From the NCBI GenBank assembly GCA_016235045.1, contig JACRME010000008.1, positions 248,001 through 312,000 of the forward strand: a DNA stretch of 64,000 nt, in the 5' to 3' direction. A model generated the notes under the pieces. It saw nothing but the letters and a program-made list of their open reading frames with translations, was not told the DNA's origin and did no database searches. Numbering within the stretch: the first letter of the stretch is position 1; each line of letters begins with the position of its first letter. The DNA comes from Nitrosomonadales bacterium. Its GTDB lineage: Bacteria; Pseudomonadota; Gammaproteobacteria; Burkholderiales; Gallionellaceae. The position numbers and the translations under genes were made by a program. Below, one piece after another: positions 16,401 through 25,286 of the stretch.

Positions 16401-18848
16401 TCAGCCCCGGCACTCCCGCAACCGGCAAAACAGAGACTCGAATTCGGCCAGCGGCACCGGCCTGCCGAACAGATAGCCCTGATAGGATTTGCAGCCGAGT
16501 TCCCGGAGCATCTCGCATTGTGCCTCCGTCTCAACGCCTTCGGCGATGACATCCATGCGGAAGTTGCGCGCCATGTCGATGATGGTTTTCACCATGACCG
16601 CGTCATTGGGTTCGCTGACAATGTCGCGCACGAAACTCTGGTCGATCTTGATCTGGTCGATGGGCAGGGCCTTGAGGTAGGACAGCGACGAATAGCCCGT
16701 GCCGAAATCGTCCAGCGAAAGCTTCACCCCCATATCTTTCAGTCTCCTCATCTTGGCGACTACGTCGGCCACATCCGCCAGCACGACGCTTTCGGTCAAT
16801 TCCAGTTTCAGGCGCGAAGGCTCCACCTTGTGCTCGCGCAACACCGCATCGACCTTTTCGATAAAATCGGCCAACTGGAATTGCTGCGCGCTGACATTGA
16901 CGGCCAGCACCAGATTGCCGGTATCCTCTTTGCGCCCCCACGCCGCCAGTTGCCGGCAGGCATCGTCCATCACCCAATGCCCGATATCCAGGATCAGCGA
17001 ACTTTCCTCGGCGACGGGAATGAACTGTCCCGGCGGGATCAGGCCGCGCTGCGGATGCTGCCAGCGCACCAGCGCTTCAGCGCCCAGCGGAACATTCCCG
17101 TCTCCCACCTGGATCTGGTAATGCAGGCATAGCTCCTGCTTCGCGATCGCCTGACGCATCTCGCTCTCGAGCTCCGCATGTTTTTCCAGCGCCAACTGCA
17201 TGTCGGGATCGAAGAAGCGTATGGCGTTGCGCCCCGATTCCTTGGCCTGGTACATCGCCAGATCGGCATGCTTGAGCAAAGTGTCGATATCCTCCCTGCT
17301 GCCGCAGTACATGTTCACGCCGATGCTCGAAGAACCGTGATACGCATGGCCCTTGACCGAGTACGGCCGGGCCAGTGCAGACCGTATCTTCTCGGCGACC
17401 AGCGCTACCCGTTTCGAGGCATCGTTCGCAAGCTTCGCAACTTCCTCGATCAGCACCGCATATTCGTCGCCGCCGAAACGCGCGACGGTATCCGTTTCGC
17501 GCACGCAACCCTGGATGCGCTGCGCCACCTGCTGCAACAACACATCGCCATAGTCGTGCCCCATCGTGTCGTTCAGCGTCTTGAATTTGTCCATATCGAG
17601 GAACAACACCGCGCCATACCGGTTGCTGCGCGCCGACAGCGACACGGCAAGCCTGAACCGGTCCATGAACAAGCGACGGTTCGGCAATCCGGTCAACGGG
17701 TCGTAGTAGGCCAGATTGTTGATTTCTTCTTCGGTGCGCTTGCGCTCGGTGATGTCCTGCACCGTGCCCACCATCCGGAGCGGGCGCCCCTCCTCGTCAC
17801 GGTACACCTCACCCTGCGCATGCACATTACGCTCCGCCCCGTGCGGCAACCGGATTCGATAGTCGATATCGTAAGGTTTGCTTTCATCAAGCGCCGACTG
17901 CACACACGTCGCCACCGACTGCCGGTCTTCCGGATGCACGGCCTGCAGAAAGGCCTCGTAGGTCGCACCGAATTCCTGCGGCTTGAGCCCAAAGATGCGG
18001 TACATCTCGTCAGACCAATGCAATGTGTTTGCAACGACATCCCATTCCCAGTTGCCCAGATGGGCGATGCGCTGCGCCGCCGTCAGACTGGCGGTGCGCC
18101 GCGCCACCTCCGCTTCCAGATGTTCTTGTTGCCGCACCAGTTCGGCATCGCGCGACTGGATGTTCCCCAGCATGATGTTGAAAGCGCCCGTCAGCGTGCC
18201 CACCTCATCCTTGCCCCGTTCGGACACCCTGACGCCGTAATCCTGCCTCGCGGACACACCCTGCATGGCGTCGGCCAGTTCCACGATGGGGGCCACGATG
18301 GTTTTCTGCAGGCGGGAAAACAGGATCGTCACCAGCAGGAACACGCCCCCCGCCGCCAGGAAAGTCAGCGCGATATCGCGCAACAGCCCGCGGTAAAGCC
18401 CGTGCAAGTCGGACTCCAGATTAAGCGCGCCAAGTACTTCGCCCTTGAACTGGACCGGCTCGGACACGATCAACTGTCCGACGGTGAACAGGTGGGTGCC
18501 CTGATGGACGAACGGCATGGCAGGCGCATGGCCCGGCACGCTGTAGCGCGCAAACACCCGCCCCTCATTGTCGTACAGCACCGCATCGACGACATCCGGA
18601 TTGGCGGACAACGCCGACAATACTTCGTTGGCCGCATTGCGGTCATCGAACAGCATGGCTGACGCCGCATTGCTGCCGATCACCTTGGCATAAATCCCCA
18701 TATCGGCCAGGGAACGGTCGCGCCATTCGATCGCCCCGCGCGCCGAGATCACGATGCTGACGACGAACAGGGCGATGCCGGAAGTCAGCAGGCTGATGAA
18801 CAGCAGCTTGCGGCCGATGGGGGCGTCGCGCAGCCACTCCGCTTTCAT
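16401..18848 (-). CDS. CHASE8-HAMP-PAS-GGDEF-EAL cyclic-di-GMP protein
   Basis: An 815-residue inner-membrane protein. Order: TM1 (17-38), a periplasmic CHASE8-like domain (about 38-150), TM2 (159-181), HAMP, a coiled coil, PAS (about 255-375), GGDEF with GGDEY at 459-463, and EAL with GAEALVRW near 590. The EAL metal and catalytic motifs (LELTES, DDFGTGYSSL, KIDQSFV, AEGVE) are all present, so both synthesis and breakdown of c-di-GMP are possible. The GGDEY variant is usually active. It overlaps the YfiR-like gene by 4 bases; in Pseudomonas YfiR represses a CHASE8 cyclase (YfiN), so the same periplasmic control is likely. Confidence 0.92.
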   Translation of the reverse strand: MKAEWLRDAPIGRKLLFISLLTSGIALFVVSIVISARGAIEWRDRSLADMGIYAKVIGSNAASAMLFDDRNAANEVLSALSANPDVVDAVLYDNEGRVFARYSVPGHAPAMPFVHQGTHLFTVGQLIVSEPVQFKGEVLGALNLESDLHGLYRGLLRDIALTFLAAGGVFLLVTILFSRLQKTIVAPIVELADAMQGVSARQDYGVRVSERGKDEVGTLTGAFNIMLGNIQSRDAELVRQQEHLEAEVARRTASLTAAQRIAHLGNWEWDVVANTLHWSDEMYRIFGLKPQEFGATYEAFLQAVHPEDRQSVATCVQSALDESKPYDIDYRIRLPHGAERNVHAQGEVYRDEEGRPLRMVGTVQDITERKRTEEEINNLAYYDPLTGLPNRRLFMDRFRLAVSLSARSNRYGAVLFLDMDKFKTLNDTMGHDYGDVLLQQVAQRIQGCVRETDTVARFGGDEYAVLIEEVAKLANDASKRVALVAEKIRSALARPYSVKGHAYHGSSSIGVNMYCGSREDIDTLLKHADLAMYQAKESGRNAIRFFDPDMQLALEKHAELESEMRQAIAKQELCLHYQIQVGDGNVPLGAEALVRWQHPQRGLIPPGQFIPVAEESSLILDIGHWVMDDACRQLAAWGRKEDTGNLVLAVNVSAQQFQLADFIEKVDAVLREHKVEPSRLKLELTESVVLADVADVVAKMRRLKDMGVKLSLDDFGTGYSSLSYLKALPIDQIKIDQSFVRDIVSEPNDAVMVKTIIDMARNFRMDVIAEGVETEAQCEMLRELGCKSYQGYLFGRPVPLAEFESLFCRLRECRG

Positions 18849-19393
18849 TTGCCGCCTCCCTGTTCCGAGACGATCCGGCCCAGCCGCAGCAATTTGGAGT
18901 CGATCCTGAACCCGGCGCGCGCCGCCGCCGCACGGTTGATCTCGAAGCGAACCTTGTTTTCCTCCAGATAGAAATTGACCATCACGCCCTGCTCTGCATA
19001 GCCGCGCGTATCCCCCACCGTCAGCACCGCACTGCCATTGATGTGTTTCCTGATCTGCCCGATACCGTCATGCCCGGATGCGGAGATGAACAGCACCTGA
19101 CAGGATTTCATGTCTGCGAAAGCGTTGATGCGAGTGACTTCCCACACCAGCCGCCCGATTTGTTTACCGCGCAAAACATTGATGTTGCCGCCGAACGGAT
19201 CGTCCCCGAGGATGCACAGGCGCAGCTTGCCTGCGCCGGTTGCCGCTGCGGGCCACTCGACGAACTTGGCGATGTTGTGGATGAACGCCGCCTTGACTTC
19301 GTACTCGCCGGTCGGCGCAGCTTGCGCCTCAATGCACACGGATAGCACGCACAGCGCGGCAAACCGCAGAATTTTCGATACGCCCGCCAGCAT
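18845..19393 (-). CDS. YfiR family periplasmic protein (DUF4154)
   Basis: A 182-residue protein with signal peptide (cleavage near AQA-AP) and the YfiR pattern EYEVKAAFIHNIAKFVEWPA, LRLCILGDDPFG, CQVLFIS and the C-terminal NKVRFEINRAAAARAGFRIDSKLLRLG. YfiR-type proteins sit in the periplasm and inhibit a partner cyclase; cysteines at LRLCILG and SCQVLF may respond to redox state. It lies 2 bases after the TonB receptor stop and overlaps the cyclase start (ATGA type), so the three form one operon. Confidence 0.9.
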   Translation of the reverse strand: MLAGVSKILRFAALCVLSVCIEAQAAPTGEYEVKAAFIHNIAKFVEWPAAATGAGKLRLCILGDDPFGGNINVLRGKQIGRLVWEVTRINAFADMKSCQVLFISASGHDGIGQIRKHINGSAVLTVGDTRGYAEQGVMVNFYLEENKVRFEINRAAAARAGFRIDSKLLRLGRIVSEQGGGK

Positions 19394-19395
19394 CT

Positions 19396-21420
19396 CTAGA
19401 ATCCGTAATCCAGTTTGAGCCTGAAATTGCGCCCGTCCTGCTCGATCCTGTCGATGGGGACATGCTCGGGGCGCGCCGGATCGGCGTAACGTTTGTCGAA
19501 CAGGTTGTAGATGCCGGCGGAGAGTTCCAGCCCGCGTGCCAGCGCCCTGCTCAGCAACGTCAGGTTGGTCACGGCATAGCCGCCCGCCGTTGCACCGGCG
19601 AGCGTTTTACGCTGGCCGGTGTACTGCAATTCGGCGCCGCCGCTCAGCACGCCGCTCCATAGCGGACGCGAGTAGCTCAGCTTCGCCAGATGATGGGGCG
19701 AATTCTCCAGTTCCGCGCCGCTGGCCTGGTCGCGCGTGATCTGCCATGCCCAACTGGCGCGCAAGCGCGTTTCGTTGTCCCATGCGCGCTCAGCCTCGAA
19801 CTCGACGCCCCGCGTCCGCACTTGCCCGATGTTCCGGAATACCAGCAGCCCATCCGCAGGATCGGTGATCTCGTTGATCAGATTATTGATGTCGTTGCGG
19901 AATACCGAGGCGCTCAGGCGGAAATTGGGCTGCAACTCATGCTCGGCCGCAAACTCGTAGCTGGTGATTTTTTCCGGCTTGAGGTCCGGGTTGGCCTTCG
20001 TCGACGCATTGCCGTCGTTGTAATACTGCTCAAAAGCGTTCGGTGCGCGGAAGGCCGTACCGTACAGCAGTTTGAGCGTGGTGGTTTGCTGCGGCATCCA
20101 GATGAGTCCCAGCCTGGGATTGGTGCTGCCGCCGACCGTGGAATACCGGTCATGGCGCAGACCGGCATTGAGCAGCACACCCTGCGTCAGCGCAATCTCA
20201 TCCTGCAGATAGATGCCTGCGCGCGAACTGCTGCGGCGGTCATCCAGATACAGGGTGTAGGGCGCGACATCGAAGTTGCGCTGATCCTGGCGGAAGTTGT
20301 TCTGATATTCCGTCCCCAGCACCAGCTTATGTTTCTCGAATTGCCCCAACAGCCTGATTTCGGCACCGCCCCACTTGCCTTCGGTCTCGTCCTTGTTGAG
20401 GACGACGGGCGGGCCGAAGGGATAAACGCCCTCGAAGGAATAGCTGCCGTAAAAGGCATGCCCGGCCATCTCCCAGCGTTCGTCGATATTTGCGTAATAG
20501 GCGAGATCGGCATAGCCCAGCGCATCGGTCGTTTCGAAACTCGAATCGTTGAAAAGCGTGCCATAGGCAGCGGTGGGTACCTGTTTGGTGCGGCTGGCAT
20601 AGGCCCCGCTCAAGGTGAAGCCTTCGTAGGCCACTTTCCCGAACAGCTTTTGGTAGCGGTTGCCGTCGAGATCGGCGGCTATGCCATTGTTGCTGGCGGG
20701 CGAGTCGAACTCGGCAAAGTACAAGTTCTGTCCTTTGCTGTCCGCAGCCGTCGCCGACAACAGCAGTTCGGCACCGCTCTCTGTCTGTTTGCCATACGTC
20801 AATCTTCCTTTGCGCGCGCCGTAGCTGGCAGCCTCGGCTGCAACAGCCGCGCCGTTGAAATCGCGCCCGCTTTTGGTGATAACGTTGACCACGGCGAAGA
20901 AGGCGTTGCTGCCGTAGATCGAAGAACCCGGTCCGCGCACCACTTCCACCCGTTCGATCAGGTCCACGTCCAGCGGAAACTCAGTGCCGATGGAAGCCTG
21001 GTCATAGACCGGGTCGTTGAGCCGGTAGCCATCCACCATGAGCAGGATGCGGCTGTTGTAGTCGCCCGGCCGGTTGAAACCGCGCACGCCCAGATACTGG
21101 TAGTTGCGATCATTCGTGACATACAGCCCGCGCACACTGGCAAGGATGTCAGCCAGGGTACGGTGACCGTGATTCCTGATGTCGGCGGCAGTGACGATGC
21201 TGACGGTCGCGGGGGCTTCAGTCGTCTTCTGTGTGAATTTGCTGGCGCTGTACACTTCGACGGAAAGCAACTCTTCAATGGAAAGGCCGGTCAGGTCTTC
21301 CGGCGCATCCGCTGCCGACTGCATGGGCAGCGCCATGCCGAACAGGAGCGCCGCAGCCAGCGCCAGAGGAGCGGGACCAGAGCTTCCCGCACCTGTAGTT
21401 GCCGAAAAACACTCGCTCAT
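19396..21420 (-). CDS. TonB-dependent outer membrane receptor
   Basis: A 674-residue receptor with a signal peptide. The mature N-terminus DLTGLSIEELLSVEVYSASK and the plug (APATVSIVTAADIRNHGHRTLADILASVRGLY...VRGPGSSIYGSNAFFAVVNVITK) are followed by a 22-strand barrel region ending KLDYGF. The substrate is unknown; this subfamily often takes up siderophores, metals or other organics. It leads the operon with the YfiR-like and GGDEF-EAL genes, linking outer-membrane transport to c-di-GMP. Confidence 0.92.
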   Translation of the reverse strand: MSECFSATTGAGSSGPAPLALAAALLFGMALPMQSAADAPEDLTGLSIEELLSVEVYSASKFTQKTTEAPATVSIVTAADIRNHGHRTLADILASVRGLYVTNDRNYQYLGVRGFNRPGDYNSRILLMVDGYRLNDPVYDQASIGTEFPLDVDLIERVEVVRGPGSSIYGSNAFFAVVNVITKSGRDFNGAAVAAEAASYGARKGRLTYGKQTESGAELLLSATAADSKGQNLYFAEFDSPASNNGIAADLDGNRYQKLFGKVAYEGFTLSGAYASRTKQVPTAAYGTLFNDSSFETTDALGYADLAYYANIDERWEMAGHAFYGSYSFEGVYPFGPPVVLNKDETEGKWGGAEIRLLGQFEKHKLVLGTEYQNNFRQDQRNFDVAPYTLYLDDRRSSSRAGIYLQDEIALTQGVLLNAGLRHDRYSTVGGSTNPRLGLIWMPQQTTTLKLLYGTAFRAPNAFEQYYNDGNASTKANPDLKPEKITSYEFAAEHELQPNFRLSASVFRNDINNLINEITDPADGLLVFRNIGQVRTRGVEFEAERAWDNETRLRASWAWQITRDQASGAELENSPHHLAKLSYSRPLWSGVLSGGAELQYTGQRKTLAGATAGGYAVTNLTLLSRALARGLELSAGIYNLFDKRYADPARPEHVPIDRIEQDGRNFRLKLDYGF

Positions 21421-21547
21421 CGCAGCCTCCCTGGATGTTCATGGTTGTTGCCCGAAAAGTTTTTTGTTTTCTTCGCGCTTCCGTTCCGGCAGGCCGGTTG
21501 TAATGCGCGTGCCATACTGTGCCGTATGCGCGGTTCAGTCAAGGCAA

Positions 21548-21574
21548 CAAAAAGCCCGGCGCAAGGCCGGGCTT
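21548..21574 (-). terminator. Rho-independent terminator of sodB
   Basis: On the minus strand a 9-bp stem AAGCCCGGC / GCCGGGCTT with a 5-base loop is followed by a T run, beginning 22 bases after the sodB stop. Confidence 0.9.
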
Positions 21575-21596
21575 ATCGTGATACTGCTTCTGTGAT

Positions 21597-22181
21597 TCAG
21601 GCGAAATTCTTCGCCGCGAAATCCCAGTTCACCAGATGGTTGAGGAAGGTCTCGACGTACTTGGGACGCAGGTTGCGGTAGTCGATGTAGTAGGCGTGTT
21701 CCCACACGTCGACGGTCAGCACCGGCTTGCCCTCGCCGCTCTTCAACGGCGTGCCTGCCGCACCGAGGTTGACGATATCGAGCGAGCCGTCGGCCTTTTT
21801 CACCAGCCAGGTCCAGCCGGAACCGAAGTTGCCCACGGCGGACGTCTGGAAGGCTTTCTTGAATTCGTCGAGCGAACCCCATTTCTTGTTGATCGCATCG
21901 GCCAGCGCGCCGGTGGGTGCACCGCCGCCCTGCGGCTTCATGCAGTTCCAGAAAAAGGTGTGGTTGGCGACCTGGGCCGCGTTGTTGTAAATGCCGCCCG
22001 AGGCCTTCTTGATAATATCTTCCAGGCCGAGGTTCTCGAATTCCGTACCCTTGATCAGGTTGTTCAAGTTAGTGACATAGGCCTGATGGTGTTTGGCGTA
22101 GTGGTAATCGAACGTTTCGGCGGACATATGCGGTGCGAGCGCCTCTCTGGGATAAGGCAGCGGGGGCAATTGGTGTTCCAT
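21597..22181 (-). CDS. sodB: Iron superoxide dismutase
   Basis: A 194-residue Fe/Mn-family superoxide dismutase, cytoplasmic. Predicted metal ligands are His27, His74, Asp158 and His162 ([11 protein letters not shown]). The residues [13 protein letters not shown] and GGGAPTG.. with an N-terminal-domain Ala/Gln pattern fit the iron-specific SodB type. AGGAGAC precedes the ATG. It is divergent from lipA with a 159-base AT-rich gap, and has its own terminator. It removes superoxide; together with katG it forms the oxidative-stress part of the window. Confidence 0.95.
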   Translation of the reverse strand: MEHQLPPLPYPREALAPHMSAETFDYHYAKHHQAYVTNLNNLIKGTEFENLGLEDIIKKASGGIYNNAAQVANHTFFWNCMKPQGGGAPTGALADAINKKWGSLDEFKKAFQTSAVGNFGSGWTWLVKKADGSLDIVNLGAAGTPLKSGEGKPVLTVDVWEHAYYIDYRNLRPKYVETFLNHLVNWDFAAKNFA

Positions 22182-22340
22182 GGCAGTCTCCTGATTATTA
22201 TTGATAAAGTTGAAATGGCATAACCATCGGGCATGGAATATACCATACCTTTACGCTTGGGTATTATATATCCTCACATAGTACAAGGTCTACGGCGTAT
22301 TAAGAACAGGCACCACAGCCGGATGTCTTACAATTTGCTT

Positions 22341-23285
22341 ATGAACGACACCCGCAAACAAACCGGCGCCGCCAAAACCGCGCGCAACCCTATCAAGATC
22401 GTGCCCCTGCAGGAACGCCTGCGCAAACCGCAATGGATTCGCGTCAAGTCCGGCAGCGGCGCCGCCTACAACGAAGTGAAGCGCATGTTGCGCGAGCAGC
22501 ACCTGCACACCGTATGCGAAGAAGCCTCCTGCCCCAACATCGGCGAGTGCTTCGGCAAGGGCACCGCCAGCTTCATGATCCTCGGCGACGTATGCACGCG
22601 CCGCTGCCCGTTCTGCGACGTGGCGCACGGCAAACCATTGCCGCCCGATGCCGAGGAGCCGCAGAATCTGGCGCGCTCCATCGGCATGCTCAAACTCAAA
22701 TATGTGGTCATCACCAGCGTGGATCGCGACGATTTGCGCGACGGCGGTGCGCAGCATTTCGCCGACTGCCTCAGCGCGATCCGCGCCGCTTCGCCCGAGA
22801 CCCGGCTGGAAACACTGGTACCGGATTTCCGCGGCCGTCTCGACATCGCGCTGGATGCGCTGGCCGTCAGCCTGCCCGACGTGCTCAACCACAACCTGGA
22901 AACCGTGCCGCGCCTCTATCCGCTGGCGCGTCCCGGCGCCGACTACGCGCACTCGCTCAGACTGCTCAGGGAATTCAAGGCGCGCTTCCCGCAGGTGACG
23001 ACCAAATCCGGCCTGATGCTGGGCCTGGGCGAGACCGACGAGGAGGTGCTGCAAGTGATGCGCGACCTGCGCGCGCACGATGTCGAGATGCTCACGCTGG
23101 GCCAATACCTGCAACCTTCCGACGGCCACCTGCCGGTGCTGCGCTACGTCACTCCGGAAACATTCAAGATGTTCGAGCAAGCCGCGCTGGAGATGGGCTT
23201 CTCCCATGCCGCCTGCGCACCGCTGGTGCGCAGCAGCTACTTTGCGGATGAGCAGGCGCAGTCTGCCGGGGTAGTAGTAAAGTAA
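22341..23285 (+). CDS. lipA: Lipoyl synthase
   Basis: A 314-residue radical-SAM enzyme that inserts two sulfur atoms into protein-bound octanoyl groups. The radical-SAM cluster motif CTRRCPFC has Cys85, Cys89 and Cys92; the auxiliary cluster ligands are Cys59, Cys64 and Cys70 ([12 protein letters not shown]). The C-terminal RSSY contains the serine ligand of the auxiliary cluster. The start may be ATG 22341 or ATG 22323; neither has a good ribosome site. lipB is not next to it. Confidence 0.95.
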   Translation: MNDTRKQTGAAKTARNPIKIVPLQERLRKPQWIRVKSGSGAAYNEVKRMLREQHLHTVCEEASCPNIGECFGKGTASFMILGDVCTRRCPFCDVAHGKPLPPDAEEPQNLARSIGMLKLKYVVITSVDRDDLRDGGAQHFADCLSAIRAASPETRLETLVPDFRGRLDIALDALAVSLPDVLNHNLETVPRLYPLARPGADYAHSLRLLREFKARFPQVTTKSGLMLGLGETDEEVLQVMRDLRAHDVEMLTLGQYLQPSDGHLPVLRYVTPETFKMFEQAALEMGFSHAACAPLVRSSYFADEQAQSAGVVVK

Positions 23286-23392
23286 ACAATTTCCGGGCGG
23301 GTGCTCCCGTCCAACTCGCCTGCAGGGCTACGCTGAAGAAGCGGTAGTTGTCTTTGCCGCTTTCCGCGCCAGCGTATCCTCAACCCGCTCCA

Positions 23393-24430
23393 TTACGCAT
23401 TTCCGGTTTGCATGACGTCCCAGTGCGGCGGAAACACATTGCCGACCACCTGCGCCAGGCTGTTGCGCACTTCCCGCGCCTGCTGGAAACGCCGTTCGCC
23501 GGAAGCAACCGGTGCCCCCGGCAATGCGGGATGCAGCGGCCAATGCGGATTCTGCAAATTGAAAAGGGGCGCGTTGCCAAGGATGTCCCGGTGCGCGTTG
23601 ACATAAGCCTCAAGCGTCCCGATGTCGCGCCAGTAAGCAGGTTCCTCATACGGCCGGACGCCCGGCACGGTATTGCCGGAAAAGTCATAGGCATGCACCC
23701 GATAGTTGTGTATCAGGCGCGGCAGCAGGTGTGCGCCGAAATCGGTTTCGCCGAAGCGCTCCGCACGCTCCAGCTCTTCGACCAACACCCCGGCATCGAA
23801 CAAATAGTTTCCCATCGAGGCGCAGGCGCGCGACGGATTGTAGGAAACGGCGGCGGGCGCTTCCGGCTTTTCCTGAAAATCCACAATCCCGCCGCGGCAG
23901 TCCGTCTCGATAATGCCGAACGCGGGCGCCAATCCGATCGGCACTTGCGTGGCTGCAACGGTGATGTCGGCATCGCATTCGCGATGGAACTGCACCATCT
24001 GGCCGACATCCATGCGGTACACCTGATCCGCCGCGAAAACGGCCACCAGATCCGGCTGGTGCCGCTCGATCAGCGCGAGATTCTGGTAGACGGCGTCTGC
24101 GGTACCGCGAAACGATCCGCCGAATTCCCGCTGCGGCAGCACCACGCGCACAAAGCGCTCGCGGTCGCCGGCGGCGAAACACCATTTGGCACCGACATGC
24201 CCGATCAGCGATTCCGGCTTGTATTGGACCAGCACGTAAATGGAATCGATGCCGGAGTTGACCAGGTTGCTGAGCACAAAATCCACCAGCCGGAAACTGC
24301 CGCCAAACGGCATGGCCGGCTTTGCCTGCTCCGCCGTCAGCGGACGCAGGCGCGCGCCCACGCCGCCCGCCAGCACGATCGCCAATATCTTTTTTTGCGC
24401 TCCCCTATCTTTGAATGAAATCGTTGTCAT
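23393..24430 (-). CDS. ADP-glucose pyrophosphorylase-like nucleotidyltransferase, short form
   Basis: A 345-residue protein with the GlgC N-terminal catalytic domain: VLAGGVGARLRPLT, AKPAMPFGG, FRLVDFVLSNLVNSGI, GTADAVYQNL, FAADQVYRMD and EEPAYWRDIGTLEAYVNAH. Bacterial GlgC makes ADP-glucose from glucose-1-phosphate and ATP for glycogen. Here the C-terminal left-handed beta-helix (about 100 residues) is missing; the protein ends with an unrelated segment after NLQNPHWPLHP. No frameshifted remainder was seen downstream. It may be a specialised nucleotide-sugar synthase rather than a regulated GlgC. No other glycogen gene is nearby. Confidence 0.8.
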   Translation of the reverse strand: MTTISFKDRGAQKKILAIVLAGGVGARLRPLTAEQAKPAMPFGGSFRLVDFVLSNLVNSGIDSIYVLVQYKPESLIGHVGAKWCFAAGDRERFVRVVLPQREFGGSFRGTADAVYQNLALIERHQPDLVAVFAADQVYRMDVGQMVQFHRECDADITVAATQVPIGLAPAFGIIETDCRGGIVDFQEKPEAPAAVSYNPSRACASMGNYLFDAGVLVEELERAERFGETDFGAHLLPRLIHNYRVHAYDFSGNTVPGVRPYEEPAYWRDIGTLEAYVNAHRDILGNAPLFNLQNPHWPLHPALPGAPVASGERRFQQAREVRNSLAQVVGNVFPPHWDVMQTGNA

Positions 24431-24450
24431 GACTGAATTTCCTCCCTCTT

Positions 24451-24496
24451 AAAAATAGTGCGCTTGCGCACCGACGGGCTCCGGTGCGCAGGCGCA
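24451..24496 (-). terminator. Rho-independent terminator after the sigma-like gene
   Basis: A 15-bp stem with one mismatch, 24459-24473 against 24482-24496, followed on the minus strand by CTATTTTTAAG. It lies 72 bases after the sigma-region-2 gene and before the pyrophosphorylase-like start, so the two are separate transcripts. Confidence 0.8.
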
Positions 24497-24568
24497 TCCG
24501 TTTCTGCATAACACTGCCTTCCCTGCCTGCGCTCCACAGGGAGGAGGCAATCCGGACTGCAGGGACTT

Positions 24569-25099
24569 TCAGGACAATTCGCTCGAACACCCGTCCGGAT
24601 GCTCAAGGCATTTCTCGATGTGCTTATTGACGGCGTGATCGAACGAAACCGACAGTGCGAGTTGCGACTGCTGGGAATTCGATTCATTGCCCTGATTCAT
24701 GAGGGCGAGCTCGATTCGCTGGCTCACGCACCAGGTGAGGAAAGACGAGAAGCAGATGCCGCCTTCCGGCTCATATCTTTCCAGCGCATGAATGAGTCCC
24801 TGATTGCCGATGCGGATCAGCTCGACCAGTTCAAGGCCGCGATTGGTGTAGCGCGTGGCGATGCCGAGCACCATGCGCAAATTCTGGACGATCAGATGGT
24901 GTTTCGTATCCGGATCCACCTCGTTCACCAGATTGGTGAGTTCGTGCCGCTGTTCGGCGTTGAGCAACGGAACCCCGGTCGAAGAGAAATAGCGGGCGCG
25001 CCGCAGGGAAAACGTTCCGGCGGAGGAGGGAGAATGGGTTCCGGCACCGGACTTCGCTTCGCAGTCGCTGGAGCGATCGCCATCCGTATTTCCGCTCAT
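24569..25099 (-). CDS. Sigma-70 region 2-only protein
   Basis: A 176-residue protein. Residues from about 46 to 135 match sigma-70 regions 1.2-2.4 (LTNLVNEVDPDTKHHLIVQNLRMVLGIATRYTNRGLELVELIRIGNQGLIHALERYEPEGG...FSSFLTWCVSQRI). Regions 3 and 4 are absent and no frameshifted remainder follows. The -10 melting segment that reads TWWIRQAI in housekeeping sigma factors is TWCVSQRI here, so the second tryptophan is lost. The ATG at 25099 has GGAGG 5 bases upstream. It may bind core RNA polymerase without normal promoter opening. It is divergent from the multi-PAS kinase. Confidence 0.78.
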   Translation of the reverse strand: MSGNTDGDRSSDCEAKSGAGTHSPSSAGTFSLRRARYFSSTGVPLLNAEQRHELTNLVNEVDPDTKHHLIVQNLRMVLGIATRYTNRGLELVELIRIGNQGLIHALERYEPEGGICFSSFLTWCVSQRIELALMNQGNESNSQQSQLALSVSFDHAVNKHIEKCLEHPDGCSSELS

Positions 25100-25191
25100 C
25101 GTCGCCTCCGGTTTTCGTTTATCGGGTTTTGGGAGGCATTTTGATGAAGCGTCCGCGATTAACAAATCGGCGAATTGCTAAATAACGGTTA

Positions 25192-25209
25192 GGAATATCC
25201 GGAATTTCC
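25192..25209. promoter_or_regulatory. Imperfect palindrome in the sigma-like/kinase divergent gap
   Basis: GGAATATCC followed directly by GGAATTTCC forms an imperfect inverted repeat (7 of 9 positions pair) between the divergent starts at 25099 and 25287. It could be a binding site for a regulator of either gene. No protein can be named. Confidence 0.35.
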
Positions 25210-25286
25210 CATCGGTGTTTGTCCTATGCCGCCGTTCACCCAAAATATGTAAACTCCCGGCAAACGCTCGCACAAACGAACCGGCC

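Noticed and set aside
22182-22340. Fur box between sodB and lipA
   Set aside because: The gap is AT-rich with GATTATTATTGATAA, but it does not match the 19-bp Fur palindrome well enough.
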